From CALBJU01 sp965247125 (GTDB lineage: Bacteria; Bacteroidota; Rhodothermia; Rhodothermales; UBA10348), in NCBI GenBank assembly GCA_965247125.1, contig CBDFGO010000002.1:434001-498000 (forward strand): DNA of 64,000 nt, read 5' to 3'. Position numbers and translations under genes: made by a program. Below are positions 1 to 8,067 of this stretch, in pieces (the stretch's first letter is position 1; each line of letters starts with the position of its first letter). A model generated the notes under the pieces. The model ran no database searches, was not told where the DNA came from, and saw nothing but the letters and a program-made list of their open reading frames with translations.

Positions 1-27
1 GTAATGAGAGAGGGTGGAGCCGATCAT
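1..27 (-). CDS. Start of a further Ser/Thr protein kinase (edge-truncated)
   Basis: Read on the minus strand these 27 bases encode MIGSTLSHY, the same first nine residues as the kinase genes starting at 4116, 8064, 10752 and 13527. The ATG is at 27-25. It lies eight bases beyond the stop codon (38-36) of the IS-split kinase, so it would be the next gene of the same minus-strand array. Only the start is visible; the rest lies outside the window, so domain content is inferred from the paralogues. Confidence 0.8.
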
Positions 28-35
28 GCTACATG

Positions 36-778
36 CTAACGATTTTCGAGTTCAGTAAACCAATTCACCACAATATCCACCCGATTATCCACCTCCTGAT
101 CGAATCCATTCTCATCCGCGCTTTGCGCGGGCATCAAGACCAGTAGTTTTTTGCCGTCCGGGTGCACATCAAACTGGGGGAATCCGCCTCCCGTTCCGGT
201 TACAGGGCCCGCAAAGTAGAGAGAAGGGGTACCCGCAGCTCCCGTATCCTTATCGATCGGTACGTTCCATATCTCGCGATTTGATTCATAAAACAGGCTT
301 GAACCATCCGGGTGCCAGATTGGATAGGATCCACTGTTCGTACTTACTTGGACTCGGTTACGGCCTACCGGAAAGTCCATTACGACGATCTCTTCCGGCC
401 CATCGGTACTGTACTCAACGGCTATCCACTTTCCGTTCGGGGATATTGCCCCAAAATCGGAGTCTGAAGTTCCCTCAAGGAAGACCTCCACCGTTTCGTT
501 TTCGAGGTCTGCGAAATACAGATCACTGCCTCCCGCTCCTCTGCTTTCGTTACCAAACACGATAAATCGTCCATCTGAAGTCCATTGAGTAGGAAGGGTT
601 GCACCCGTCCACGCGAACAGCGTGTCTACGTCGGATGGATTATCCACCTGAAGGACCAGGATGTCATCATCATTTCCAACGAATGCGACTTGCTTTTCAT
701 CCGGTGACCATAAGCTAACGGGGCTGTCGGTATACAGATAGGTCTTGCTGCCTCTGTTGGAGTCCAACACATATAGTC
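36..778 (-). pseudogene. 3' part of IS-split Ser/Thr kinase (C-terminal half of propeller)
   Basis: This encodes about 246 residues of WD40/PD40-like beta-propeller, with repeats of the type WSPDEKQVAF, SPNGKWIAVE and WHPDGSSLFY, and ends in VNWFTELENR, the same kind of tail found in the neighbouring kinases. The frame enters directly from IS256-family element 779-2162. If the element and one 9-bp target copy are removed, the upstream fragment ending PPGLY joins in frame to LYVLDSNRG here and gives an 895-codon gene. That matches the 891-895 residues of the three intact paralogues. On its own this fragment has no start codon of its own and is presumably not expressed as a functional protein. 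Confidence 0.9.
770..778. repeat. Target site duplication, left copy
   Basis: The nine bases catatagtc occur immediately outside the left end of the IS element here and again immediately outside its right end at 2163-2171. A perfect 9-bp duplication fits the 8-9 bp known for IS256-family insertions and shows a simple insertion into the kinase gene. Confidence 0.93.
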
Positions 779-2162
779 GAGCTATGCCCAAAAGTTGTGT
801 ATGGAAGGTTTAGGCAGCGTGTCGTTCTGATGTAATTCCGTCGGTGAATTTGATTCCTTTTTTTACAAGTTGCAATAGGTGCGGTGCATTCAGTTTCCTC
901 CACTTCTTCTGAGCCTCTTTACATAGACGGAAGGCCATTGCAAGAGCTGTTTCTCGGCTCAGACATCCCCTCGTTTTGGCGGTCCTGAGGCGCACGGTCG
1001 CGAACGTAGATTCGATCGGATTTGTGCTCCGAAGATGGATCCAGTGTTCTGCCGGAAAGTCATAAAAAGCGAGCAGTTCTTCTCGGTCTTTCACCAGAAT
1101 CTCTGCTGCTTTCGGATACTTTTGCTGGTAGGCTTTGATGAAAAACAGAAGGGCGCTCTCTGCCTGCTTTTTTGTTTCTGCTGTATAGATCTGCGTGAGG
1201 TGACCTTTTGCCTTCTTCTGAACGGACTTGGGCAGGCGGTTGAGCACATTTGCTGTCTTGTGCACCCAACAGCGTGCGGCTCGCGTCTCGGGATAAACTT
1301 CTGCGAGAGCACTCCAGAATCCCATGGCTCCATCGGCAACAGCCAGCTTCGGTCCTTGATCCAGCCCGCGGTGCCTCAGCTCCAGGAGCAACTCTCGCCA
1401 CGACTGCTTGCTCTCGCGAAAGCCGTCCTCGAGTGCTATAAGCTCCTTCCTTCCATCGGCCGTAGCGCCGATCACGACCAGCAGACACAGTTTCTGTTTA
1501 TCCATGCGTACGTTTACGTGAATACCGTCGGCCCAGAAATAGACGTAGTGCTTCTCCTGCAGGCTCCGCTTTTGCCAGTCTTCGTGCTCCCTTGTCCAAA
1601 GCGTCTTCAGGCGCGCAATCGTCGAGGAGGTCAGCCCTGGGGCATCAGGACCAACAAGGGCCGAGAGCGCTGCCTCAAAGCCGCCCGTTGAAACTCCCTT
1701 CAGGTACAACCATGGAATGAGAGCCTCAAGCGAGCGGCTCTTGCGGAGGTAGGCTGGTAGTATCGAACTGCGGAAACCGATTCTATCCTCACCCCGACCC
1801 GTACGGTCGCGTATGCGGGGCATCTTTACAGCGACCTCCCCGATACCAGTCAAAATCTTCCTCTCTGGCAGATATCCATTGCGAACGATGCGGTGGCGAT
1901 TCTCTTCGTCGCGCAGGAACTGGTAGCGCTGGCAGAAAGCTTCAACCTCGGCCTCAACGGCTGTGGCCAGCATCTTTGCGGCCCCTGTTCGCAATACTTC
2001 TGTCAACACATCCTCTGTGCTATTGTAGTTCTCGTTCTCGTGTGCGTTATTCGTCTTCATGGGCGGTGTATCCTCCAATCTTCGGATTGACAATGACGTA
2101 ATCATCATCAGGATACGCCGCCTATACCTTTTTCACCCGTACACAACTTTCGGGGTTAACTC
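779..2162 (-). mobile_element. IS256-family insertion sequence, copy 1
   Basis: This 1384-bp element is bounded by 26-bp imperfect terminal inverted repeats (779-804 and 2137-2162) that match at 21 of 26 positions. Their inner parts share the core AAAGTTGTGTA. It encodes one transposase on the minus strand and is flanked by the 9-bp duplication catatagtc. It interrupts a Ser/Thr kinase gene. A second copy of identical length lies at 32196-33579 in the opposite orientation. The only difference noticed is at element position 604 (Gln codon here, Lys codon in copy 2), so the two copies separated recently. Confidence 0.95.
810..2060 (-). CDS. IS256-family transposase (copy 1)
   Basis: This 416-residue DDE transposase of the IS256/Mutator family catalyses cut-and-paste or copy-paste movement of its own element. 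Visible family features are the first Asp in FWADGIHVNVR, the second in AVADGAMGFW, the CWVHKTANVLNRLPK block, and the catalytic Glu region STNPIESTFATVRLRT near the C-terminus. The ATG at 2060 is preferred because GGAGG lies 11 bases upstream. A longer frame reaching 2108 adds 16 residues (MMITSLSIRRLEDTPP) without a comparable ribosome site. It differs from the copy-2 protein by one residue (SLQEKH versus SLKEKH). The gene is intact, so the element is potentially active. Confidence 0.95.
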   Translation of the reverse strand: MKTNNAHENENYNSTEDVLTEVLRTGAAKMLATAVEAEVEAFCQRYQFLRDEENRHRIVRNGYLPERKILTGIGEVAVKMPRIRDRTGRGEDRIGFRSSILPAYLRKSRSLEALIPWLYLKGVSTGGFEAALSALVGPDAPGLTSSTIARLKTLWTREHEDWQKRSLQEKHYVYFWADGIHVNVRMDKQKLCLLVVIGATADGRKELIALEDGFRESKQSWRELLLELRHRGLDQGPKLAVADGAMGFWSALAEVYPETRAARCWVHKTANVLNRLPKSVQKKAKGHLTQIYTAETKKQAESALLFFIKAYQQKYPKAAEILVKDREELLAFYDFPAEHWIHLRSTNPIESTFATVRLRTAKTRGCLSRETALAMAFRLCKEAQKKWRKLNAPHLLQLVKKGIKFTDGITSERHAA

Positions 2163-2171
2163 CATATAGTC
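2163..2171. repeat. Target site duplication, right copy
   Basis: This is the second copy of catatagtc, directly abutting the right inverted repeat of the IS element. It pairs with 770-778. Confidence 0.93.
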
Positions 2172-4116
2172 CCGGAGGATCTTCTGTCACTATGGCAACA
2201 GAAATCTGGTCACCTGACGGACTGACACGAGGATAGCGGTAATTATGGAGGTCAGGTAAAACAGGTTCCAGACCCGTTTTGGGATCGAACCAGGATAGAG
2301 TCGTTCCGCCCGCCACCGATTCCCAGGCACCTTGTATCGATGCCAGTACACCGGTTTCGGACACGGTCCAGTGACCGGCCCTTGAACCTACCGCAAGCTG
2401 AATATTTTTGGAGAGTGGAGCCGGGTTTCCGACAACGACCATATCATCAAGATTGGTCTCCATTTCGAATATCGACCCGTTTGAGTACGTCAGGAGTCTG
2501 TCCATTTCCTTGACATAGTGCGGGTCCATAAATCCATCGATCAGAACCCAAGACGAGTCCTGTTTCAGGTCGAAAACGCGAATTGATGGCGAACTGAATG
2601 ATGTCGACTCACCGAAGAGCAAGTATCGGTTGCCAGGAAGCAACCATGGAGTCGAATAGTACCCGGAAATACCGTGCAGAAATTCTGGAGCTCCTCCTCT
2701 TTCTGACACTCGCCAGATGCCTCCCCTGCCTGTTGTGAAATATATATTGCCGTCTTCGGCCCAATATATTCCGTTCACAAGGCTGCCAGCTGAAGCAATG
2801 TCAAGCGCAGATCCTCCAGACACAGAAACTCGCTTCAAAGAGCCCGAACCGGCATGATAGTAGAGTAGCCACTCGCCATCCGGAGAAAAAACGGGCGCGC
2901 CAAACGCTCCTCGTTCTGGTATCTGAACTCTCTCCTTTGGGTCGTCCAATCGCTGAACGAACATGCCATTTGTCGAGCGATAAGCCAGACGGCTTCCATC
3001 CGGGGACAATGCCATAGCCAGAAACCGTAATCTGGGGAAGATCTCTTGATCCGGAAGGGTTATTGAATAACGTGCAGTCGGTGGCCGTGCGATATCAGAT
3101 TGGGGACGAAGAAACCAACCAGCGGCGGCGGCGGCCAGGATAGTAAGTCCCAGGACTGGCCACATCCATGCAGGAAGTGATGCGGAATCCCCCGTCAACG
3201 AGGTCTGTCCAGACGAAGCAGCACTTGATACGGCGGGCATCGAGCGTCGGGATTGACCACTCCCACTCAGATCTACCGTCATGAGGTCGGCCAGTAGCCC
3301 GGCGGCGGATTGGTACCGATAGTCGGCTTCCTTGGCCAAGAGTTTGTTGACGATCCATTCGAGCTGCATGGGTACGCCGGTGCGCTTTGAGGTAAGTGGA
3401 TCCGGTGTTTCATTCAAGATGCCATACACGACAGCCTGCTCGTATTCTCCGGCGAAGGGGAGGGTGCCGCAGATCATCTCGTACATCATCGTGCCGAGCG
3501 AGTAGAGATCTGAGCGGCCGTCGACTTCATGGCCTCTCGCCTGCTCGGGGCTCATGTAGGCCACCGTTCCAAGCGTTGATCCCATGCGCGTGAGCATCGT
3601 GGAGTTGTTAGTCTTGGCCAGTCCAAAATCGAGGACTTTCGCGATGCCGTCCTCCGTGATCATGACATTGGCGCTCTTGATGTCGCGGTGCACAATTTCT
3701 TTGGCGTGGGCAGCCTTCAGAGCTTCGGCAACCTGGGAAGTGATGTTCACCGCGTCCGCAAGCTTGAGCGGCGCCTTTTTGATCGTCTCGTGGAGAGTTT
3801 CGCCGCTGATAAACTCCATCGCGATGTAGGGGCGGGGACCGTCTGTAGCGTTGACTTCGTTGCCGTCCGCGTCTTTTAGGATCGCTTCATCTATCTCAAA
3901 GACGGTGGCGATGTTCGGGTGATGCAGTTGCGCGGCGGCCTGGGCCTCGCGGAAGAACCGTGCGCGGTCCTCTTCACTTGCCAGCGCAGCAGCGGGAAGA
4001 ATCTTGAGGGCCACCTCCCGATTCAGCTTCGTGTCCGTCGCGCGGTACACGATGCCCATGCCGCCGCGACCGAGTTCAGCGGTGATTTCGTAATGGGATA
4101 GTGTTGAGCCAATCAT
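2163..4116 (-). pseudogene. 5' part of IS-split Ser/Thr protein kinase with propeller domain
   Basis: About 651 residues of chromosomal coding remain before the IS. The N-terminal Hanks-type kinase domain has the glycine loop GRGGMG (16-21), VALK lysine 38, HRDIKSAN (143-150), DFG (163-165) and a SPE motif (189-191), all intact. A single hydrophobic segment near residues 322-340 (MWPVLGLTILAAAAAGWFL) is followed by TolB/PD40-type propeller repeats that should face the periplasm. The frame runs 13 residues into the element before stopping at 2122. The truncated product could still make an active kinase with a damaged sensor. It was originally 895 residues, one of at least five tandem paralogues. 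Confidence 0.92.
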
Positions 4117-4517
4117 GGGGGGAGCAGCGGGTGTGCCTCAAAATCGGAGAATAGTCGTTGAAAGGCAAGGGTTTAACCGCTAGTGGCGATTGCTGCATCT
4201 TTGCGCGCATTCGCGCGCCCAGATGCAGCGGCCGCCGCCGCCTCGCGATCAAGCCTGGCTGCCACGAATCGGCCATTTCGCGGGCAACAAGGGGAGCCTG
4301 GTCCTCACTTCGCCTGTCAATAAGCTTCTGCTGTTGCTCAACAGTCCGACATCTACGATTGCCAGTGCAATTCCGGGTATGAGGACTGTAACAAGAAGAA
4401 GCAGGAGGGAGCGTGATGACACGATAATTCAGATCAAGATTCGCCAAAACCTACGAATATTAGTCCAAGAACTTATCGGTAATTTGTGTATTCGGCTTGC
4501 CTGCCGAAATCCACGGG
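4117..4517. other. 401-bp gap upstream of the IS-split kinase
   Basis: No convincing gene is present. The gap should hold the promoter of the kinase starting at 4116. The only coding hint is a 57-codon minus-strand frame, 4422-4249, with a GTG start and a hydrophobic N-terminus (SLLLLLVTVLIPGIALAIV). It has no recognised family and could be chance. A GC-rich stretch around 4202-4245 is rich in CGCGC and CCGCCG. Confidence 0.35.
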
Positions 4518-5237
4518 TCACACGTCCGTTGGATACTCCTCGTCAACCATGGCTTTCAGGCGGGGAAGATTGTCTTCCTTGTGGGCTAAGGCGAGTAACG
4601 GGGTTACTTCGTCGTAGACCAGGTCCCAGTCCATGGATTCCCCACTGCGCTGAATTACACGATTGATATCCACCCAATCTTGCCCCCTGCCTGCTAGGGT
4701 TTTGGTGACGATCAGATCCTCTGGTGAACAGATGTGCAAGGGGACGTCAACTCCATAATCGACATCTTGGGCGCGCTCCATCATCCGCCGCTCGTACGGA
4801 GTGAAGCCGATTGAAATGTCAACCTGCTTGCCTTTTTTGGTTCGACCTAAAAACATGCGTCCGAATAGAACCATATCCCTCGGATTTTCGATACGAGTTT
4901 CCAAAATAGAATCCAATACATCGAAAACGTCCAACTCCTCTCCTAGCTCACAAAAAATAGTCAGATCAACGTCATTGGTATGGCGAACTTCACCCCATTG
5001 CTGCAGCGGGATACCGCCGATGAAGCAAAACACAACGTTTCGCTTGTGAAGTCCTTTTTGAACGTCTGCGGCCGCTTGGAATAGGTATCCTGTCGGTTCT
5101 TTTACATGATGGACGGATGGAAGGTCGTCAAGCCATTGGTTATGCGATCTGTTTTTTAGATCACGAACCCGCAGCTCCTCCGCGACGCGGTAGCCCCATT
5201 CTCGGTCTATTTTACTTTTGAGTTTTTCCAGATCCAT
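4518..5237 (-). CDS. Nucleotidyltransferase-fold protein
   Basis: This 239-residue protein has the core of the minimal nucleotidyltransferase fold: CFIGGIPLQQWGEVRHTNDV followed by DLTIF, giving the GG motif and the DxD metal-binding pair. Further on are a conserved VDISIGFTPYERRM strand-helix and a CSPEDLIVTKTLAGRGQDW block. Such proteins are widespread and often annotated as AbiEii-like or DUF-type nucleotidyltransferases; the substrate is unknown. The start is uncertain: ATG at 5237 is chosen, but the frame extends to a TTG at 5330. The first 50 or so residues do not look like the conserved domain. It sits between two kinase genes on the same strand, 58 to 151 bases after the stop region of the upstream one depending on the start. 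No obvious partner antitoxin gene is adjacent. Confidence 0.78.
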   Translation of the reverse strand: MDLEKLKSKIDREWGYRVAEELRVRDLKNRSHNQWLDDLPSVHHVKEPTGYLFQAAADVQKGLHKRNVVFCFIGGIPLQQWGEVRHTNDVDLTIFCELGEELDVFDVLDSILETRIENPRDMVLFGRMFLGRTKKGKQVDISIGFTPYERRMMERAQDVDYGVDVPLHICSPEDLIVTKTLAGRGQDWVDINRVIQRSGESMDWDLVYDEVTPLLALAHKEDNLPRLKAMVDEEYPTDV

Positions 5238-5388
5238 ATCACAATATAGACGCGATAAGGCCGCAGGCGTACCCTTTTCGAATCGAACGGTGTGTATGCC
5301 GACCTCTAAGTACAGCCTCGTCGATCTCAAGTTCAGAAGGCCAAATAATCGTCATTTGACCTCGAAATGACCATCATCTGTGAGATTA

Positions 5389-8064
5389 TCAGTCGCGGTC
5401 CACGGGCGCCAATCGCTTTACTTCTTCAAGCCAGTTTTCTTTCATCGTAATATTGCCGCCCTGGGCGATGGATTCCTTTTCCAGAACGATCATTTCTCCA
5501 TCGTTCAGAAACAAGGACACGCTCAGATCATAATTTTCTATTCTGCCGCTGGCTCCAAATGATAATACATCCGATTCCGAAAGCTCAATATCTATGTAGT
5601 AGATTTGGTTTGTAAAAGATCCATAATAGATACGATTCCCCTCGGGACTCCAGACAGGAGAGTTTCCGTTCGATATAATAATCGGGTCCTGATCCTGCTT
5701 CACATTTCTCAAGAGGATCTGGGGTGCGGTATTACCAGATTGAGCCGTATAGAGTACCCAATTGCCATCGGTCGAAGCGCTCAGTCGGGTTTGATTTTCA
5801 ATTGAAAACAATTCGGTGGAGGTGCCAGATGAAACATTCCACGTGTTCACCGTTCCGAATGGACTCTGCCCCGGTGAGACGGCAAGCTCGATGCTGGAAT
5901 AGACAATATTATCGTCGCCCGCCCAATCAAATCTATCCAGAAAGGGCACACCCAGCGAATATTCTTTACCCGAGTTGAGATTTCTGACCAAGATTCTTGG
6001 TTCGGGAAAATTGTTGTTCACAGTGTCTTCCGCCAACATTCGAAATGCAATAAATTCCCCGCTCGGACTCAGCTGCGGAGAGGAAGAATCATTGGTAGGT
6101 ATGACCTGAGACGGAGCGTCCTGGCCTTCCGTGAAAATAAATACTTCCTTCGTGATGTTGGTATAGAACGCAACGCGAGATCCATCCGATGAGGCAGATG
6201 GGAAAATAGTGCCTGACGGAGTCTCGTAATTCAAGTACGCCTCGGAACCGTTCTGGGCAACATGAATAATTCTACCGGTACGTCCTAAATCGACGCGGGT
6301 GGATCGACCGATGAACGCATTGCCATATTGATCCACAGACACTTTTGAAGCGTTGTACCTGGGGCCCAGCGCCATGGAGTTTCCGATTATGGTCCCACTC
6401 TCCATGTCGAACGGAACCACAAAGGCCGACCTTTGGGCTCCTTTGTAATACAGTAGGTGACCGGACTGGAGATATATCGCGGAATATCCATTCGAGATAA
6501 GAGGTTGGCGCTCACCCGTGTCGAAATCCACAAATTCTATCCGCGCACTATCCATGCTGGCGACGGTGAATGATGTCATCACCCCTTTTCCGCTCGGAAG
6601 TACGATGTGTCTGGTCTGGGAGGTTTCTGTCCCGGATATCTCTGTGACTTGACGTGCCGGACCACCCGAAAGGGGCCTTGCCACCAGAGGCCCAAATATG
6701 TCGGCATACACGACTTCGTCGATTTCAGGCCGAACGGCCGCGAAGGCCCTCTCGCTAGCCGGAAGGATAGTCTCCACATGGCCTGTTTCAATCGAGTATA
6801 CCTGTAGAGGATCAGAGGAAACGATAAAACGATTATCGATAGACACCTGTAAAAAAAATTCCCCACCTGTTAAGGGAAGTTTCTCGGGCGCATTTCCGTC
6901 AAAACGATCCATCCATACGCCGGGCCCCGAATCATCTGTGGCCATGAATACTAAAAATGATCCATCAGGAGACACCACAGGATAGCCGACGTCGGTCAAG
7001 GGAGAAAAGTTCAGGGTAAACTCTCGGGAAGTGCGGATATACGCATCGTCGTTCTGCAACGAGGCGACGAACCAGGTTGTGGCAACTGCAATTAGAAGAA
7101 TCGCCCCCGCAACAATCCTCGTAGTCATATCCGGGAGTTTGCGTTTTCTCATCGCCGGAGCAGAACCAATCGTCGAGACAGCAGGCATGGATCGCCGGCT
7201 CAACCCCTCACCGCTCAGATCAACTGTCTCCAGGTCTGCGATAAGGTCCGCCGCTGTCTGGTAGCGATGCCCGGGCTCTTTCGAAAGCAATTTATTGACG
7301 ATCCATTCCAGACCCATCGGTACGCCAGTCCGAACTCCGGTAAGTGGTTCGGGATCTTCGTTAAGGATGCTGTACACCACTGCCTGTTCATAATCCGCTG
7401 TGAAAGGAAGTCGTCCGGCAATCATTTCGTAAAAAACCGTTCCCAGTGAATACAGGTCAGAGCGGCCATCCACATCCTGACCTTTAGCCTGCTCCGGACT
7501 CATATACGCGATAGTACCGAGTGTCGAACCCATACGAGTCAGCTGAGTCGATTGGTTGGTCTTCGCCAGGCCGAAATCGAGGACTTTTGCCACTCCCTCG
7601 GTAGTCAACATCACGTTGGCGCCCTTGATATCGCGGTGAACAATATTTTTGGCGTGGGCCGCCTTCAGAGCAGCTGCAATCTGGGCACAGATTCGAACGG
7701 CTTCGTCGAGTTTCATCGGACCTTTCTGGATCATCTCTTGAAGAGACTCCCCTTGGAGGAATTCTATGGCGATGAAGGGCCGGGGACCGTCAGACTCAGC
7801 CATGGGGTTGCCATCTGCATCCTGAGGGATTGCTTCATCGATCTCAAAGACGGTGGCGATGTTCGGGTGATGCAGTTGCGCGGCGGCCTGGGCCTCACGG
7901 AAGAAGCGCGCTCGGTCCTCTTCACTTGCCAGCGCCGCGGCCGGTAGAATTTTGAGCGCCACATCCCTGTTCAGCTTCGTGTCCGTCGCGCGGTACACGA
8001 TGCCCATGCCGCCGCGCCCGAGCTCGGCGGTGATTTTGTAATGAGAAAGAGTGGAGCCGATCAT
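5389..8064 (-). CDS. Membrane Ser/Thr protein kinase with PD40-type propeller (paralogue B)
   Basis: This 891-residue Hanks-type kinase phosphorylates Ser/Thr on unknown targets. The N-terminus has GRGGMG, VALKILP lysine 38, VHRDIKGANVM, DFGLAK and a MSPEQAKG activation end. One membrane segment follows (TTRIVAGAILLIAVATTWFV, about residues 315-334), then propeller repeats with motifs such as SPDGSFLVF, SSDGSRVAFY and SPSGEFIAFR. The end, KENWLEEVKRLAPVDRD, resembles the tails of its paralogues. The start ATG is only three bases after the stop of the upstream kinase (8068), so the two are translationally coupled. Parts of the kinase-coding DNA are identical over more than 50 bases to paralogue A, whereas the propellers differ strongly. 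Confidence 0.93.
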   Translation of the reverse strand: MIGSTLSHYKITAELGRGGMGIVYRATDTKLNRDVALKILPAAALASEEDRARFFREAQAAAQLHHPNIATVFEIDEAIPQDADGNPMAESDGPRPFIAIEFLQGESLQEMIQKGPMKLDEAVRICAQIAAALKAAHAKNIVHRDIKGANVMLTTEGVAKVLDFGLAKTNQSTQLTRMGSTLGTIAYMSPEQAKGQDVDGRSDLYSLGTVFYEMIAGRLPFTADYEQAVVYSILNEDPEPLTGVRTGVPMGLEWIVNKLLSKEPGHRYQTAADLIADLETVDLSGEGLSRRSMPAVSTIGSAPAMRKRKLPDMTTRIVAGAILLIAVATTWFVASLQNDDAYIRTSREFTLNFSPLTDVGYPVVSPDGSFLVFMATDDSGPGVWMDRFDGNAPEKLPLTGGEFFLQVSIDNRFIVSSDPLQVYSIETGHVETILPASERAFAAVRPEIDEVVYADIFGPLVARPLSGGPARQVTEISGTETSQTRHIVLPSGKGVMTSFTVASMDSARIEFVDFDTGERQPLISNGYSAIYLQSGHLLYYKGAQRSAFVVPFDMESGTIIGNSMALGPRYNASKVSVDQYGNAFIGRSTRVDLGRTGRIIHVAQNGSEAYLNYETPSGTIFPSASSDGSRVAFYTNITKEVFIFTEGQDAPSQVIPTNDSSSPQLSPSGEFIAFRMLAEDTVNNNFPEPRILVRNLNSGKEYSLGVPFLDRFDWAGDDNIVYSSIELAVSPGQSPFGTVNTWNVSSGTSTELFSIENQTRLSASTDGNWVLYTAQSGNTAPQILLRNVKQDQDPIIISNGNSPVWSPEGNRIYYGSFTNQIYYIDIELSESDVLSFGASGRIENYDLSVSLFLNDGEMIVLEKESIAQGGNITMKENWLEEVKRLAPVDRD

Positions 8065-8067
8065 TAA

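Noticed and set aside
1035..1691. 218-residue plus-strand frame opposite the transposase (also 32667-33323)
   Set aside because: It is antisense to the transposase in both copies, has no family features and follows from codon bias of the true gene.
4518..5237. Toxin-antitoxin pair around the nucleotidyltransferase
   Set aside because: No small adjacent partner gene is present; the neighbours are kinases and a gap.
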